Part shown: one piece after another, positions 31,981 to 39,954 of the stretch | Layout of the letters: every line of letters begins with the position of its first letter | Position numbering within the stretch: the stretch's first letter is position 1 | NCBI RefSeq assembly: GCF_019510245.1 | Contig: NZ_JAEKKT010000146.1 | Location: 1 to 62,701, forward strand | DNA from: Streptomyces sp. | GTDB lineage: Bacteria > Actinomycetota > Actinomycetes > Streptomycetales > Streptomycetaceae | DNA length: 62,701 bases | Direction: 5' to 3' | Notes under the pieces: model-generated | What the model was told of the DNA's origin: nothing | The model's input: the letters and a program-made list of their open reading frames with translations, nothing else | Databases searched by the model: none | Translations under genes and position numbers: made by a program

Positions 31981-33525
31981 TCAGAGGGTGCCGCCCGCCA
32001 GCTTCCACTCGCGGTGCAGGGCGCCCAGCGGGATGCTCCGCTCCAGCACCGGTGTGCCGAAGACCGAGAGCTGGAGGCGGAGAGTGCCGGAGAGGTCGAC
32101 ACCGCCGTACAGGTTCCAGGTGCCCTGCGCGTCCGCGCCCGGGGTCGCGGAGGTGGCGGTGACCGTGCCGGTGGCCTGGCCGCGCAGGTACGGCGCCAGG
32201 TCGGCGGTGACGCCCACGCTGCCGTAGAGGCCGACGGAGGCCTCTGCGCCCAGCGTGGTCCGGACGCTTCCGGCGGTGGTGACCGAGGTGCGCACCGGCG
32301 TGCTCGTCATGGTCGAGCTGCTGACCGGCGTCCAGCCCTGGGCGGAGCCGAAGGTGCCGCCCGCCTTGAAGCCGCCCTTCAGGTTCTGCTCCACGTCGAC
32401 CGTGATCTTCCCGTCACCGCTCACCTGGAGGTAGCAGGTCAGGTCGAGGTTGACGACGACGGGGACCGCGCCGACCTGGAGGACCGGGTCGGCGTGCAGC
32501 CTGGCGAACGGGATGCGCAGCGGGGTGGCCGTGGCGCCGGCCCGGCCCCTGACCGCCCAGCCGGAGTCCCAGTCGCCGGAGACGCCGAGGTAGGCGGAGC
32601 CGGGCGCGGTGCCGGTACCCGCGCCGCCGTAGGCGAAGTCGACCTGCGGGGCGACCTGGACGAAGCCGGAGACCGAGGCCGCGGCGGAGGTCGGCGCCCC
32701 CTCCGCGGCCGGTACCTCCGTGCTGACGTCCAGGCGGAGGCTGCCGAGCGGCACGGTGGCGCCCTTGGGGCCGACGTGCACGTCACCGGCCTTGGACCAG
32801 GAGACCTTGACGTTCGGAAGCAGCTTGTCGACGGCGAAGGCGGCCGGGTCGACGGGCACGGTGCCCTTCGCGGTGTCGTCGCCGAGCAGGGCGTCGAGGG
32901 TCGCGGGCTCGGTCTGCACCTCGGTGCCCGCGTCGGTCTCGCCGAGCACCTCGGTCACCTTGGCGAGCAGGCCGTCCGGGGCGCCGGGCGCGGGGGCGCT
33001 GGCGATGACGTCACCGACGGCGGCCTGCCGCGCGGCGGCCGAAGGCGACGCCGGCGACGACGGTGGCGCCGACGGGCCGGGGGAGCCGGCCGGGGACGCC
33101 GTATGGCCCCGGCCCGCCGCACCACCCGCCGAACGGCCCGGCGCATTCCCCTTCTCGGCCGGGGATATGACGGCCCGTCGGGTCCTGCTGTCGTACGAGC
33201 TGACGGTGAGCGTCGTGCGGTGCGCCGGCCGGCCCGCGCTCGCCGAGCCCGCGGCCGTGGCCGAGCCCGCGGTCGCGGCGGTGGCCGGCGCGGCGGCGAC
33301 GGCGAGTGTCCGGCCGTCCGTGCGGGCGGTGGCGGTGGAGTCGTCGGAGACCGCGGCGGCCTCCTGGGCGTGGCCGTCGGCGGCGGCCCGGTGCTGCGGC
33401 GCGGAACAGTCGGCGGCGAGGAGGAGGGCGGTCACGGCGAAGGCGGGCACGAGGGCATGCCCGAGCCTTGTGCGTCTGCGCAAGGTCAGTCCTGAGGGAG
33501 GGGGTGGCGAAGAGGCACCGACCAT
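31981..33525 (-). CDS. Secreted Ala/Ser/Thr-rich protein with beta-rich C-terminus
   Basis: This predicted exported protein of about 514 residues has unknown function. The N-terminus is RRRTRLG followed by a hydrophobic HALVPAFAVTALLLAAD segment. Residues about 40-190 are low-complexity Ala/Ser/Pro. The C-terminal 300 residues are beta-rich (GSLRLDVSTEV; VVVNLDLTCYLQVSGDGKIT; GLYGSVGVTADLAPYLRG), suggesting a sheet or cell-surface domain. The ATG at 33525 has no clear ribosome site, so the start is uncertain. It is convergent with the mazG-like gene with a seven-base gap. Confidence 0.68.
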   Translation of the reverse strand: MVGASSPPPPSGLTLRRRTRLGHALVPAFAVTALLLAADCSAPQHRAAADGHAQEAAAVSDDSTATARTDGRTLAVAAAPATAATAGSATAAGSASAGRPAHRTTLTVSSYDSRTRRAVISPAEKGNAPGRSAGGAAGRGHTASPAGSPGPSAPPSSPASPSAAARQAAVGDVIASAPAPGAPDGLLAKVTEVLGETDAGTEVQTEPATLDALLGDDTAKGTVPVDPAAFAVDKLLPNVKVSWSKAGDVHVGPKGATVPLGSLRLDVSTEVPAAEGAPTSAAASVSGFVQVAPQVDFAYGGAGTGTAPGSAYLGVSGDWDSGWAVRGRAGATATPLRIPFARLHADPVLQVGAVPVVVNLDLTCYLQVSGDGKITVDVEQNLKGGFKAGGTFGSAQGWTPVSSSTMTSTPVRTSVTTAGSVRTTLGAEASVGLYGSVGVTADLAPYLRGQATGTVTATSATPGADAQGTWNLYGGVDLSGTLRLQLSVFGTPVLERSIPLGALHREWKLAGGTL

Positions 33526-33560
33526 GATTACCGGTGAGTAGAACCGGCCGGTAACTCGGT

Positions 33561-33578
33561 GTGGCAAGAGCATGCCAC
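33561..33578. repeat. Inverted repeat GTGGCA-N6-TGCCAC
   Basis: GTGGCA (33561-33566) and TGCCAC (33573-33578) form a perfect inverted repeat upstream of the secreted-protein gene. It could be an operator; nothing else supports this. Confidence 0.4.
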
Positions 33579-33700
33579 GCCCGCCGCACAGGCTCCCCAC
33601 GATCCGGTCACATCCCGACGTGACCTGAACCACGGCGACTTCAGGCCGCCGTGGCCGCATCCACGAAGGCCGGAGTCAAGGCCGGAGCCGGGGGCCGGAG

Positions 33701-34060
33701 TCAGTCCTGCCGCTGCGCGGCCGCCCGGCGCTGCCGCTTGCCGAGGGGCGCCTGGGAGAGGTCCTGCGCGCTGGACCTGAGGTTCTTGTAGCCGTACCCG
33801 CGCCCGGTGAGCCACGCCCTGGCGGCCTCCTCGGCGCGCTCGGCCGCCACCAGGATGTCCTCCTCTTCCTTCCCGGTGTCCTGGAAGCGGAAGGTGAAGG
33901 CCGGACGGGCGGTGATGTCGTAACTGAGGTGGCCTTCGGGCGTGAAGGCCGCGCGCAGCACGTCGTGCTCGGCGGCCCGGGCGAGCAGTTCGGCGCGTTG
34001 CCCGGCGCTGAGGCCGTCGAAGACGCCGCGGACGGTGACGCGGAAGGTGCGGGTGGTCAT
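33701..34060 (-). CDS. DUF6204-like small protein
   Basis: This 119-residue cytosolic protein begins MTTRTFRVTVRGVFDGLSAG, continues with HLSYDITARPAFTFRFQDTG, and ends in a basic stretch. I recognise it as a conserved actinobacterial protein (DUF6204 from memory). No catalytic motif is visible. It stands alone between the secreted protein and the first histidine-phosphatase-fold gene. Confidence 0.7.
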   Translation of the reverse strand: MTTRTFRVTVRGVFDGLSAGQRAELLARAAEHDVLRAAFTPEGHLSYDITARPAFTFRFQDTGKEEEDILVAAERAEEAARAWLTGRGYGYKNLRSSAQDLSQAPLGKRQRRAAAQRQD

Positions 34061-34136
34061 GGCGCGACCCTAGGCAGGACGGGGGCACCGCTCCACCGCA
34101 TTTCCGGCGCCCGCCGGACCCCGGCCCGCCGGGCCT

Positions 34137-34688
34137 CTACCCGCCGACCTGGCCGAGCCGCAGGTTCCAGCGCCCCGGCCCGCCCGTGATCTCCGTCGCC
34201 GACAGCGGCGGGACGTCCAGGCGCCAGAACGCCGCGTCGGGCGCCCCCAGCACGTGCAGCACCATGGCGCGCACCACCTCCGGCTCCACCACGGCGATCG
34301 TCCTGCCGATGGTCAGGCCCGTCCGTTCCAGCCAGCCGGCGGCCCGCGCGCACAACTCCCGTACCGACTCACCCCCGTGAGGCGCGGCCCCCGGGTCGGT
34401 CAGCCACTGGAGCAGGGCGTCGGGTTCGGCGGTGCCGACCTCCTCCAGCGTCCGGCCCCGCCAGCGCCCCGCGTCCAGGCCCGACAGCTCGGGCTCCGCC
34501 GAGGCGTCGAGGCCCAGCGCGGCGGCCGTCTCCCGGCAGCGCACGCTGGGGGAGCTGACCTCCTCGCCCGCGGCCGGCAGGGACAGGGCCACCGTCTCGG
34601 GCTTCTCGATCGAGTCGCCGTCGTCGAAGCGGGCTCGCCGCAGCGAGGGGGTGAAGGCGGGGGCCACGAGGATGACTCGGCAGGTCAC
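34137..34688 (-). CDS. Histidine-phosphatase-fold protein lacking catalytic histidines
   Basis: This 183-residue protein keeps the body of the histidine phosphatase fold: SPSVRCRETAAALGL, ELSGLDAGRWRGRTLEEV and PHGGESVRELCARAAGWL. The first catalytic motif R-H-G is A-P-A here (VILVAPA, residues 5-11), and the second S-H-G is E-P-E (AVVEPEVVRAMV). It therefore cannot use the normal phosphohistidine mechanism. In Streptomyces I know relatives beside cobalt transporter genes cbtAB, which are absent here. A paralogue with the same losses lies at 35769-36467. Confidence 0.82.
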   Translation of the reverse strand: MTCRVILVAPAFTPSLRRARFDDGDSIEKPETVALSLPAAGEEVSSPSVRCRETAAALGLDASAEPELSGLDAGRWRGRTLEEVGTAEPDALLQWLTDPGAAPHGGESVRELCARAAGWLERTGLTIGRTIAVVEPEVVRAMVLHVLGAPDAAFWRLDVPPLSATEITGGPGRWNLRLGQVGG

Positions 34689-34998
34689 GGTGGAGGTTCC
34701 TCCTCGGTCGTACCGCAGGTGCCGGTGTCGGCGGGTGCCGGACGCGCACGACAGTACGCCGTCCGGCGCCCGCGCCAGGAGCCGGTGACAGCTCCGTGCG
34801 CACCGATCGCGCCGCGGCGGCCGGGTCCTCCAGAGAGGCCCGGACCTCCGGCCGACCGGATTGCCGGGAAAGCGCCGGTCACGGGCCTGTTCACGCCGGT
34901 CCCGTCGGGTGCCTGACCCCGCGCAGTGCCCGGGAGAGGCCCAGGGCCGCCGTGCGTACCGCCGGGGCCAGCTGCGCCGGGCGGAAGCGGTCGCACGG
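34689..34998. other. Decayed stretch upstream of the mhpD remnant
   Basis: No intact gene is seen. On the minus strand, roughly 34911-35000 reads RFRPAQLAPAVRTAALGLSR, which resembles the C-terminal end of IclR-type regulators that often sit beside meta-cleavage operons. It is too short to name. Confidence 0.35.
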
Positions 34999-35280
34999 TA
35001 CCGCCACCGAGGTCGATCTGCGCGGGGTCCGGATGACCCTGGCCAGGAACGGCGAGACCGTCTCGCGGGGCACCGGTGCCGACTGCCTGGGCAGCCCGCT
35101 CACCGCCGCCCGCTGGCTCGCCGCCACCCTGGCCGGCCTCGGCGATTCGCTGAGGGCCGACGACTCCTCACCGGCGCGCTCGGCCCGATGGCGGTCGCCA
35201 CCGAGGGCGACGAGTTCACCGCCCGCATCGAGGGCCTCGGCACGGTCGGGGTCGCCTTCGGCACCGAGGGAGCAGCATGA
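34999..35280 (+). pseudogene. Broken C-terminal part of 2-keto-4-pentenoate hydratase (mhpD-like)
   Basis: One frame reads VDLRGVRMTLARNGETVSRG, then TGADCLGSPLTAARWLA and ATLAGLGDSLRADD. A second frame, from about 35175, continues LLTGALGPMAVATEGDEFTA to a TGA at 35278. Together these resemble the last 90 residues of the fumarylacetoacetate-hydrolase-fold hydratase of meta-cleavage pathways. The frame change at about 35170 and the absent N-terminal two thirds show that it is dead. The stop overlaps the ATG of the next remnant (ATGA), which preserves the old operon coupling. Confidence 0.68.
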
Positions 35281-35772
35281 CCACGAAGGTCGCCGTCATC
35301 GGATCCGGGAACATCGGCACCGACCTGATGATCAAGATCCTGCGGCTGTCGGAGAGCCTGGAGATCGCCGCCATGGCCGGCCTCGACCCCGAGTCCGACG
35401 GCCTGGCCCGCGCCCGGCGCCTGAAGGTGGCCACCACCCACGAGGGCGTCGACGGGCTGGTCGCCCTCGACGCCTTCGAGGACGTGTCGATCGTCTTCGA
35501 CGCCACCTCCGCCGCCGCCCACCGCCGCCACGACGAGGTGCTGCGCGCCCTCGGCCGCACGGTCGTCGACCTCACCCCGGCCGCGCTCGGCCCGTACGTC
35601 GTCCCGCCCGTCAACGGCGACGCCCACCTGGACGCCCCGAACGCCAACATGGTCACCTGCGGCGGCCAGGCCAACCATCCCGGTGGTCGCCGCCGTCAAC
35701 ACGGTGACCCCGGTCCACTACGGGGAACGCTTCACCGGCCCGACGGCCCCGACCCTCGCCGCCAGGTCCTAG
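35277..35772 (+). pseudogene. Frameshifted, truncated acylating acetaldehyde dehydrogenase (mhpF-like)
   Basis: From ATG 35277 the frame reads KVAVIGSGNIGTDLMIKIL, continues with AMAGLDPESDGLARAR, and reaches the active-site loop NMVTCGGQA with its catalytic Cys. One extra A at about 35671 shifts the frame. The correct continuation TIPVVAAVNTVTPVHY is seen in the next frame and then runs into unrelated residues and a TAG at 35770. Intact proteins of this family have about 300 residues. It was the partner of a 4-hydroxy-2-oxovalerate aldolase, which is missing. Confidence 0.82.
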
Positions 35773-36467
35773 CCGCAGCCGGCGAGGGTCCATTCCGGCA
35801 GGTGGCCGGAGCCTGTCGCGGTGTCCGGGCGGACTGTCGCCGGCCGGGCGCTGCCGGCGGCCGCGGGCGCCGGGGGCCGTGAGAGCAGCCGTCGCCGGGG
35901 CTCCTGGGGGAGGACTCGGCCGGACTGGACGTCCCAGCAGCCGCCTCGCCAGGTGAGGAAGACCGTGCACAGGGGCGGCACGGCGAGATGCCAGAAGGCC
36001 CGTGCCGGCAGGGCGAGGGCATGGATGAGCGCGGCTCGCACGACGGCCGCCTCGGTGATCGCCACCGCGTGGCCGGTGCCGGGCGCCATGCCGCCCAGCC
36101 AGTCCGCCGAGCGGCGGCAGAGCTGGCGTACGGACTCCCCTCCGTGGGGCGCGGCATCCGGATCCGTGCGCCAGGCGCTGAATCCGTCGGGGTCGCTCGC
36201 GGCGACTTCACCGACGGTGCGGCCGCACCATCGGCCCACGTCGAGATCGCGCAGCATGGGCTCGGACAGCGCCGCCAGGCCGATGGCGTCGGCGGTCTGC
36301 GAGCAACGGGTGGAGGGCGCCCGAACGGCCTGCTCATGGGGAGAGAGCACTGCTCTCGCAGCACCGGCCAGGCGCAGGCCGTACTCGTTCAGCGGGGCGT
36401 CGCCGAGGAGCGGGTCCACAGTGGCGTCACCGCCGGGCGCGCACAGAAGCATCAGGTTGATCGACAT
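35769..36467 (-). CDS. Second histidine-phosphatase-fold protein lacking catalytic histidines
   Basis: This is a 232-residue paralogue of the protein at 34137-34688. Shared blocks are LRDLDVGRWCGRTVGEVAA and PHGGESVRQLCRRSADWLGG. The R-H-G motif is replaced by C-A-P (LMLLCAPGGD) and the S-H-G motif by T-E-A (VAITEAAVVRAALIHAL). The ATG at 36467 has GGAGG eight bases upstream. About 55 extra C-terminal residues are Arg/Pro-rich and read into the old mhpF remnant on the other strand, so the tail may be new. Confidence 0.78.
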   Translation of the reverse strand: MSINLMLLCAPGGDATVDPLLGDAPLNEYGLRLAGAARAVLSPHEQAVRAPSTRCSQTADAIGLAALSEPMLRDLDVGRWCGRTVGEVAASDPDGFSAWRTDPDAAPHGGESVRQLCRRSADWLGGMAPGTGHAVAITEAAVVRAALIHALALPARAFWHLAVPPLCTVFLTWRGGCWDVQSGRVLPQEPRRRLLSRPPAPAAAGSARPATVRPDTATGSGHLPEWTLAGCG

Positions 36468-36654
36468 GGGACCGGCCTCCCTCTTGGCCCGGCCTTGGCC
36501 CGGCACGGCTTCGGACGGATCGGCTGAGACAACGTGCTGCCTCATGTGTTCCAGAGTCGGTGCGGGCCCCCCGGCCGGACCATCCGCCAGGTGGCCGGAA
36601 CCACCCCGCCGACTGGCCAGGCCGCCGTGCGCTGGGGGCGCGAACCGGCATCGT

Positions 36655-37767
36655 TCACCGGTTCCGCTCGACGGGCAGTTCGAGGCGGAGCTCGTAGCCC
36701 CCGTGGGCCGTGGGGCCCGACGCGACGGTGCCGCCGAGGAGCTCCGCCCGCTGGGCCAGGCCGACCAGCCCGTTCTGGGCGCTCGGCAGGGCGAAGGCCG
36801 GCCGGGTGGGGGCGGTGTTGGTGACGGTGGCACGAAGGACACCGTCCCGGTGCCGGACGCGGACGGTCGCGGCGGCGCCGGGGGCGTGCTTGCGGACGTT
36901 GGTCAGCGCCTCCTGGACGGTGCGGTAGACGGCGCGCTGCACCGTGGGCGGAAGCTCTTCGGGCAGGTCGGTCTCCAGCTTCGCCTCGATGCCGCTGGCC
37001 CCGACCAGGTGCTCCAGGTCGGCGAGCGAAGGCTGCGGGGTGAGCTCCGTAGGCCTGCTGCCGGAGGCCCGCAGCACGCCGACCATGTGCCGCAGCTCCT
37101 CCAGGGTCTGCACGCTCAGGCGGCGGATCGTGGCCGCGGCCTGTCGCGTCTCGGCGTCCCGGCCGCTCACCTGGAGCGCTCCGGCCTGTACGGCGATGAG
37201 ACTGACCTGGTGGGAGACCACGTCGTGCATCTCCCGGGCGAGCTGGGCGCGCTCCTTCGCCAGCACGCTCTGGGCGGTCAGCAGCCGCTCCTGCTCGCGG
37301 GCCTCGGAGATGTCGGCGAGCCGCAGCGACAGTTCACGCCGGGCCTGCACGAGCTGGCCGAGGAAGACGGGAGCGGCCGCGGTGGCCAGGGTGTAGCTGA
37401 GGTGGAACAGGTTGTTCGTCTGGGACAGCTCGGTGGCGTCCAGGGACGACCACGGCCACGGCAGGAAGTCGATGATCGCGTAGGCCAGCGCGCAGCCGGC
37501 CAGCAGGAGACGGTGGCGGTTGAGGGAGGAGAGCGTGTACAGCGCGGCCATGGGGGCGACCACCGCGTCGGTGACCAGGGCGGTGGGCAACGTCAGGGCG
37601 AAGGTCGTCAGGGGCAGCCGGTGCCGCAGCATCAGGGCGACGGCGCCGAGCAGCGCGCACGTGGCGGCCGGCTGGTCCTCGACGGGGACGTGAGCCCAGG
37701 CGTCCGCCAGCGCGATCCCGACGAAGCCGACGTCGAGGAGCACGGCCGACCGCTGTCGGCGACTCAC
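36655..37767 (-). CDS. NarL/DesK-type sensor histidine kinase
   Basis: This kinase of 370 residues has five or six membrane helices in the first 145 residues and no large extracellular domain. A coiled segment follows, then the HisKA_3 block AREMHDVVSHQVSLIAVQAG with His181. The ATPase domain has EALTNVRKHA (N-box) and GLVGLAQRAELLGG. The GTG at 37767 overlaps the regulator stop by four bases (GTGA). Kinases of this layout often respond to membrane or cell-wall stress; the signal here is unknown. Confidence 0.9.
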   Translation of the reverse strand: MSRRQRSAVLLDVGFVGIALADAWAHVPVEDQPAATCALLGAVALMLRHRLPLTTFALTLPTALVTDAVVAPMAALYTLSSLNRHRLLLAGCALAYAIIDFLPWPWSSLDATELSQTNNLFHLSYTLATAAAPVFLGQLVQARRELSLRLADISEAREQERLLTAQSVLAKERAQLAREMHDVVSHQVSLIAVQAGALQVSGRDAETRQAAATIRRLSVQTLEELRHMVGVLRASGSRPTELTPQPSLADLEHLVGASGIEAKLETDLPEELPPTVQRAVYRTVQEALTNVRKHAPGAAATVRVRHRDGVLRATVTNTAPTRPAFALPSAQNGLVGLAQRAELLGGTVASGPTAHGGYELRLELPVERNR

Positions 37768-38432
37768 CGGACGCTCTCGTCCTGCGAAGGGGTGAGCAGG
37801 CCCGCGCGCTCGGCGATGAGAGCCGCCTGGACACGGCTGCTCACCCGCAGCTTGCCGAGGACGTTGGCGACGTGGCCCTTGATGGTGCCGGTGCTCAGGT
37901 GCAGCCGTTCGCCGATCTCGGTGTTGGCGAGTCCTTCGGCCATGAGGACGAGCACGGCGCGTTCCCGCTCGGTGAGCCGGGCGGTGAGGCGGACGGCGCC
38001 GGGCTCACGGACGCTGTTGTCGAGGTAGCCGCCCACCACCAGGCGGGTGACCTTGGACGACAGTACGGTCCCGCCCTCGGCCAGGGTGCGCACCAGATGG
38101 GGAAGCTGCTCGGGGTCGGTGTCCTTGAGCAGGAAGCCGGCGGCGCCCGAGCGCAGAGCGGTCGCCACGTACTCGTCGGTGTCGAAGGTGGTGAGCATGG
38201 CGACCACCGGAGCCTGCGGCATGCGGCGGAGGTCGGACAGAATCGTGAGCCCGTCCACGTCCGGCATCCGGATGTCGAGCAGGACGACGTCGGGCCGCAG
38301 CTCCCGCACCGTGCGCAGCGCCTGGCCCCCCGCCACCGCCGCGACGACCTCGATGTCGTCCGCCGTTTCGAGGATGTGCGTGAAGCCCGTGCGGATCAGG
38401 GCTTCGTCATCGACCACCAGTACCCGGATCAC
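37764..38432 (-). CDS. NarL-family response regulator
   Basis: This regulator has 222 residues. The receiver domain has D8-D9, phosphoacceptor Asp53 (LLDIRMPDVDG) and Lys in FLLKDTD. The LuxR-type helix-turn-helix is near residues 150-205 (LTERERAVLVLMAEGLANTE; STGTIKGHVANVLGKL). The GTG at 38432 follows GGAG at five bases. It is coupled to the kinase gene downstream. No target gene is evident, though the divergent serine-hydrolase-fold gene is the nearest. Confidence 0.9.
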   Translation of the reverse strand: MIRVLVVDDEALIRTGFTHILETADDIEVVAAVAGGQALRTVRELRPDVVLLDIRMPDVDGLTILSDLRRMPQAPVVAMLTTFDTDEYVATALRSGAAGFLLKDTDPEQLPHLVRTLAEGGTVLSSKVTRLVVGGYLDNSVREPGAVRLTARLTERERAVLVLMAEGLANTEIGERLHLSTGTIKGHVANVLGKLRVSSRVQAALIAERAGLLTPSQDESVR

Positions 38433-38727
38433 GTGCGCTCCGCTCCTCGCATGCCCTGTCGAGGCGTACCCCGCGCAAGCCGTCCTCCCGGCTACCGGCA
38501 CCGAGATCCCGCCGGTTGGCGGCGCGACCTCAGCCGGTCGGCGGCGCCCGCCACCCGTGCAACGCCGCGCCGGCAGGCGCGCCGCCCCGGTGGCCGGCAC
38601 GCCGCGCCCGCCGCCTCGGCGGCCTGCGTGCAAGGCCCGCCCGTGGCGCAGCCACACCCTCCGCACGCATCTCACTACGCTGAGCGACGCGAGGCCGCAC
38701 GGCCCAGGACGGACAGATCGGGAGACC
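38433..38727. other. Divergent spacer without recognised gene
   Basis: This 295-base region lies between the response regulator and the serine-hydrolase-fold gene. The middle is extremely C/G-rich (CGCCGC-type runs) with no convincing reading frame. I see no clear operator. Confidence 0.4.
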
Positions 38728-39780
38728 ATGGCCCTCGACCTAGACATCGACCGCATCCGCCGGCTCGTCGGCGAAGGCGTCCGCGACAAGGTCTACCCCG
38801 GCGCCGTCTGGGCCGTCGGCGACCGCTCGAACATGGTCATCGGCACCCCGGGCGTCCTGGATCCCGACCGCCCCGACGAACCGATGCGGCACGACACCGT
38901 CTTCGACGTCGGCGGCCTCACGGAGATCCTCGCGGTGTGGCCGGTCGTCGGAGCCCTCGTCGAGGACGGCAAGCTGCACCTCGACGAGCAACTGGGCGAC
39001 TTCTGGTCCGAGGTGCGCGGCCACCCCCTGGGCCGGGTGACCGCCCGCCACCTGCTCACCCACACCACAGGCGTCCCGCCCCTCACCGACCTCGGGGACC
39101 TGTACGGCACCCGCCCCCGGGACATCCGCGACGGCGTCCTCCGCGAAGCCGTGCGCCGTCCACCCGGGGAGGCCGTGGAGCACACCGACCGCGCCGCCCT
39201 CGTCCTCGGCTTCCTGGCCGAGGAAGTCTCCGGCCAGGGCCTCGACGCCCTCGCCGCCACCCGCGTGTGGCAGCCCCTCGGCATGACACGCACCTGCTAC
39301 GGACCCCTGCCCGGCGAGGCGGCCGCCCGCTGCGCACCGACCGGACTCGACGACGTCACGGGCACCCGCCTGCGCGGCACCGCCCACGGCCGGCCCGCGC
39401 GGCTGCTGGGCGGAGTCTGCGGCAGCTGCGGTGCGTTCTCCGCCCTCCCCGACCTCGCGGCCTTCCTCCGCCACGTGCTGCAGCCGGGCCACGACGGCGG
39501 ACGACCCGGCTTCGGCCCCGCCTGGACCCGGGAGTCGCTGCGGATCAGGACCGGCGACGACCCCACATCCGCCGGCGGACTGTTCTGGCGCCCTGCCCCG
39601 GGCACCGATCCCGGCACCGACGACATCTGGGTGCCCCACGGCCCCGCAGGGGCGGGTGCCTGGCTCTCTCCGAAACAGGGCCGCTGGGCCGTCCTGCTGA
39701 CCAACGAGCTCTACTACGCCGGCGACCCCGGACCCCTCGGTCACATCCGCGACGCGTTCCGCTCAGTCGCCTTCGCCTGA
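38728..39780 (+). CDS. Serine-hydrolase / beta-lactamase-fold protein lacking catalytic residues
   Basis: This 350-residue protein has the S12 (class C beta-lactamase, EstB) fold: HDTVFDVGGLTEILAV, VTARHLLTHTTGVPPL, WQPLGMTRT and GGLFWRP. The S-x-x-K motif should read like F-x-x-A-S-L-T-K, but Ser is Gly63 and Lys is Glu66. The Y-x-N motif is H152-T-D154. With both motifs lost it should not acylate substrates. The ATG at 38728 follows GGAG. The even preservation of the rest suggests a non-enzymatic role, not a dying gene. Confidence 0.82.
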   Translation: MALDLDIDRIRRLVGEGVRDKVYPGAVWAVGDRSNMVIGTPGVLDPDRPDEPMRHDTVFDVGGLTEILAVWPVVGALVEDGKLHLDEQLGDFWSEVRGHPLGRVTARHLLTHTTGVPPLTDLGDLYGTRPRDIRDGVLREAVRRPPGEAVEHTDRAALVLGFLAEEVSGQGLDALAATRVWQPLGMTRTCYGPLPGEAAARCAPTGLDDVTGTRLRGTAHGRPARLLGGVCGSCGAFSALPDLAAFLRHVLQPGHDGGRPGFGPAWTRESLRIRTGDDPTSAGGLFWRPAPGTDPGTDDIWVPHGPAGAGAWLSPKQGRWAVLLTNELYYAGDPGPLGHIRDAFRSVAFA

Positions 39781-39942
39781 CGGTGCGCCCTGCCCGAAGG
39801 GCCGGGACCTGGGTCTCCGGGGACCGCCTGCCCACCAGCACGACTCAGGTCGCAACCGGGACATCGGCAGGGCAGGGGAGTGCGTGTTCCCGGTGCGTCG
39901 GTGAAGCGGCGGCGGCCGACACGGGCCGCGTTCACGACCGCC

Positions 39943-39948
39943 TACCCT
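39943..39948 (+). promoter_or_regulatory. TACCCT -10 box of miaB, leaderless start
   Basis: TACCCT lies six bases before the miaB ATG at 39955, and no ribosome site is present. The same box and spacing occur before dapF. Confidence 0.55.
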
Positions 39949-39954
39949 TGAGCC

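Noticed and set aside
34137..36467. Cobalamin riboswitch or cbtAB cobalt transporter near the phosphatase-fold genes
   Set aside because: I looked because relatives sit beside cbtAB, but no transporter frame or riboswitch-like element is visible.
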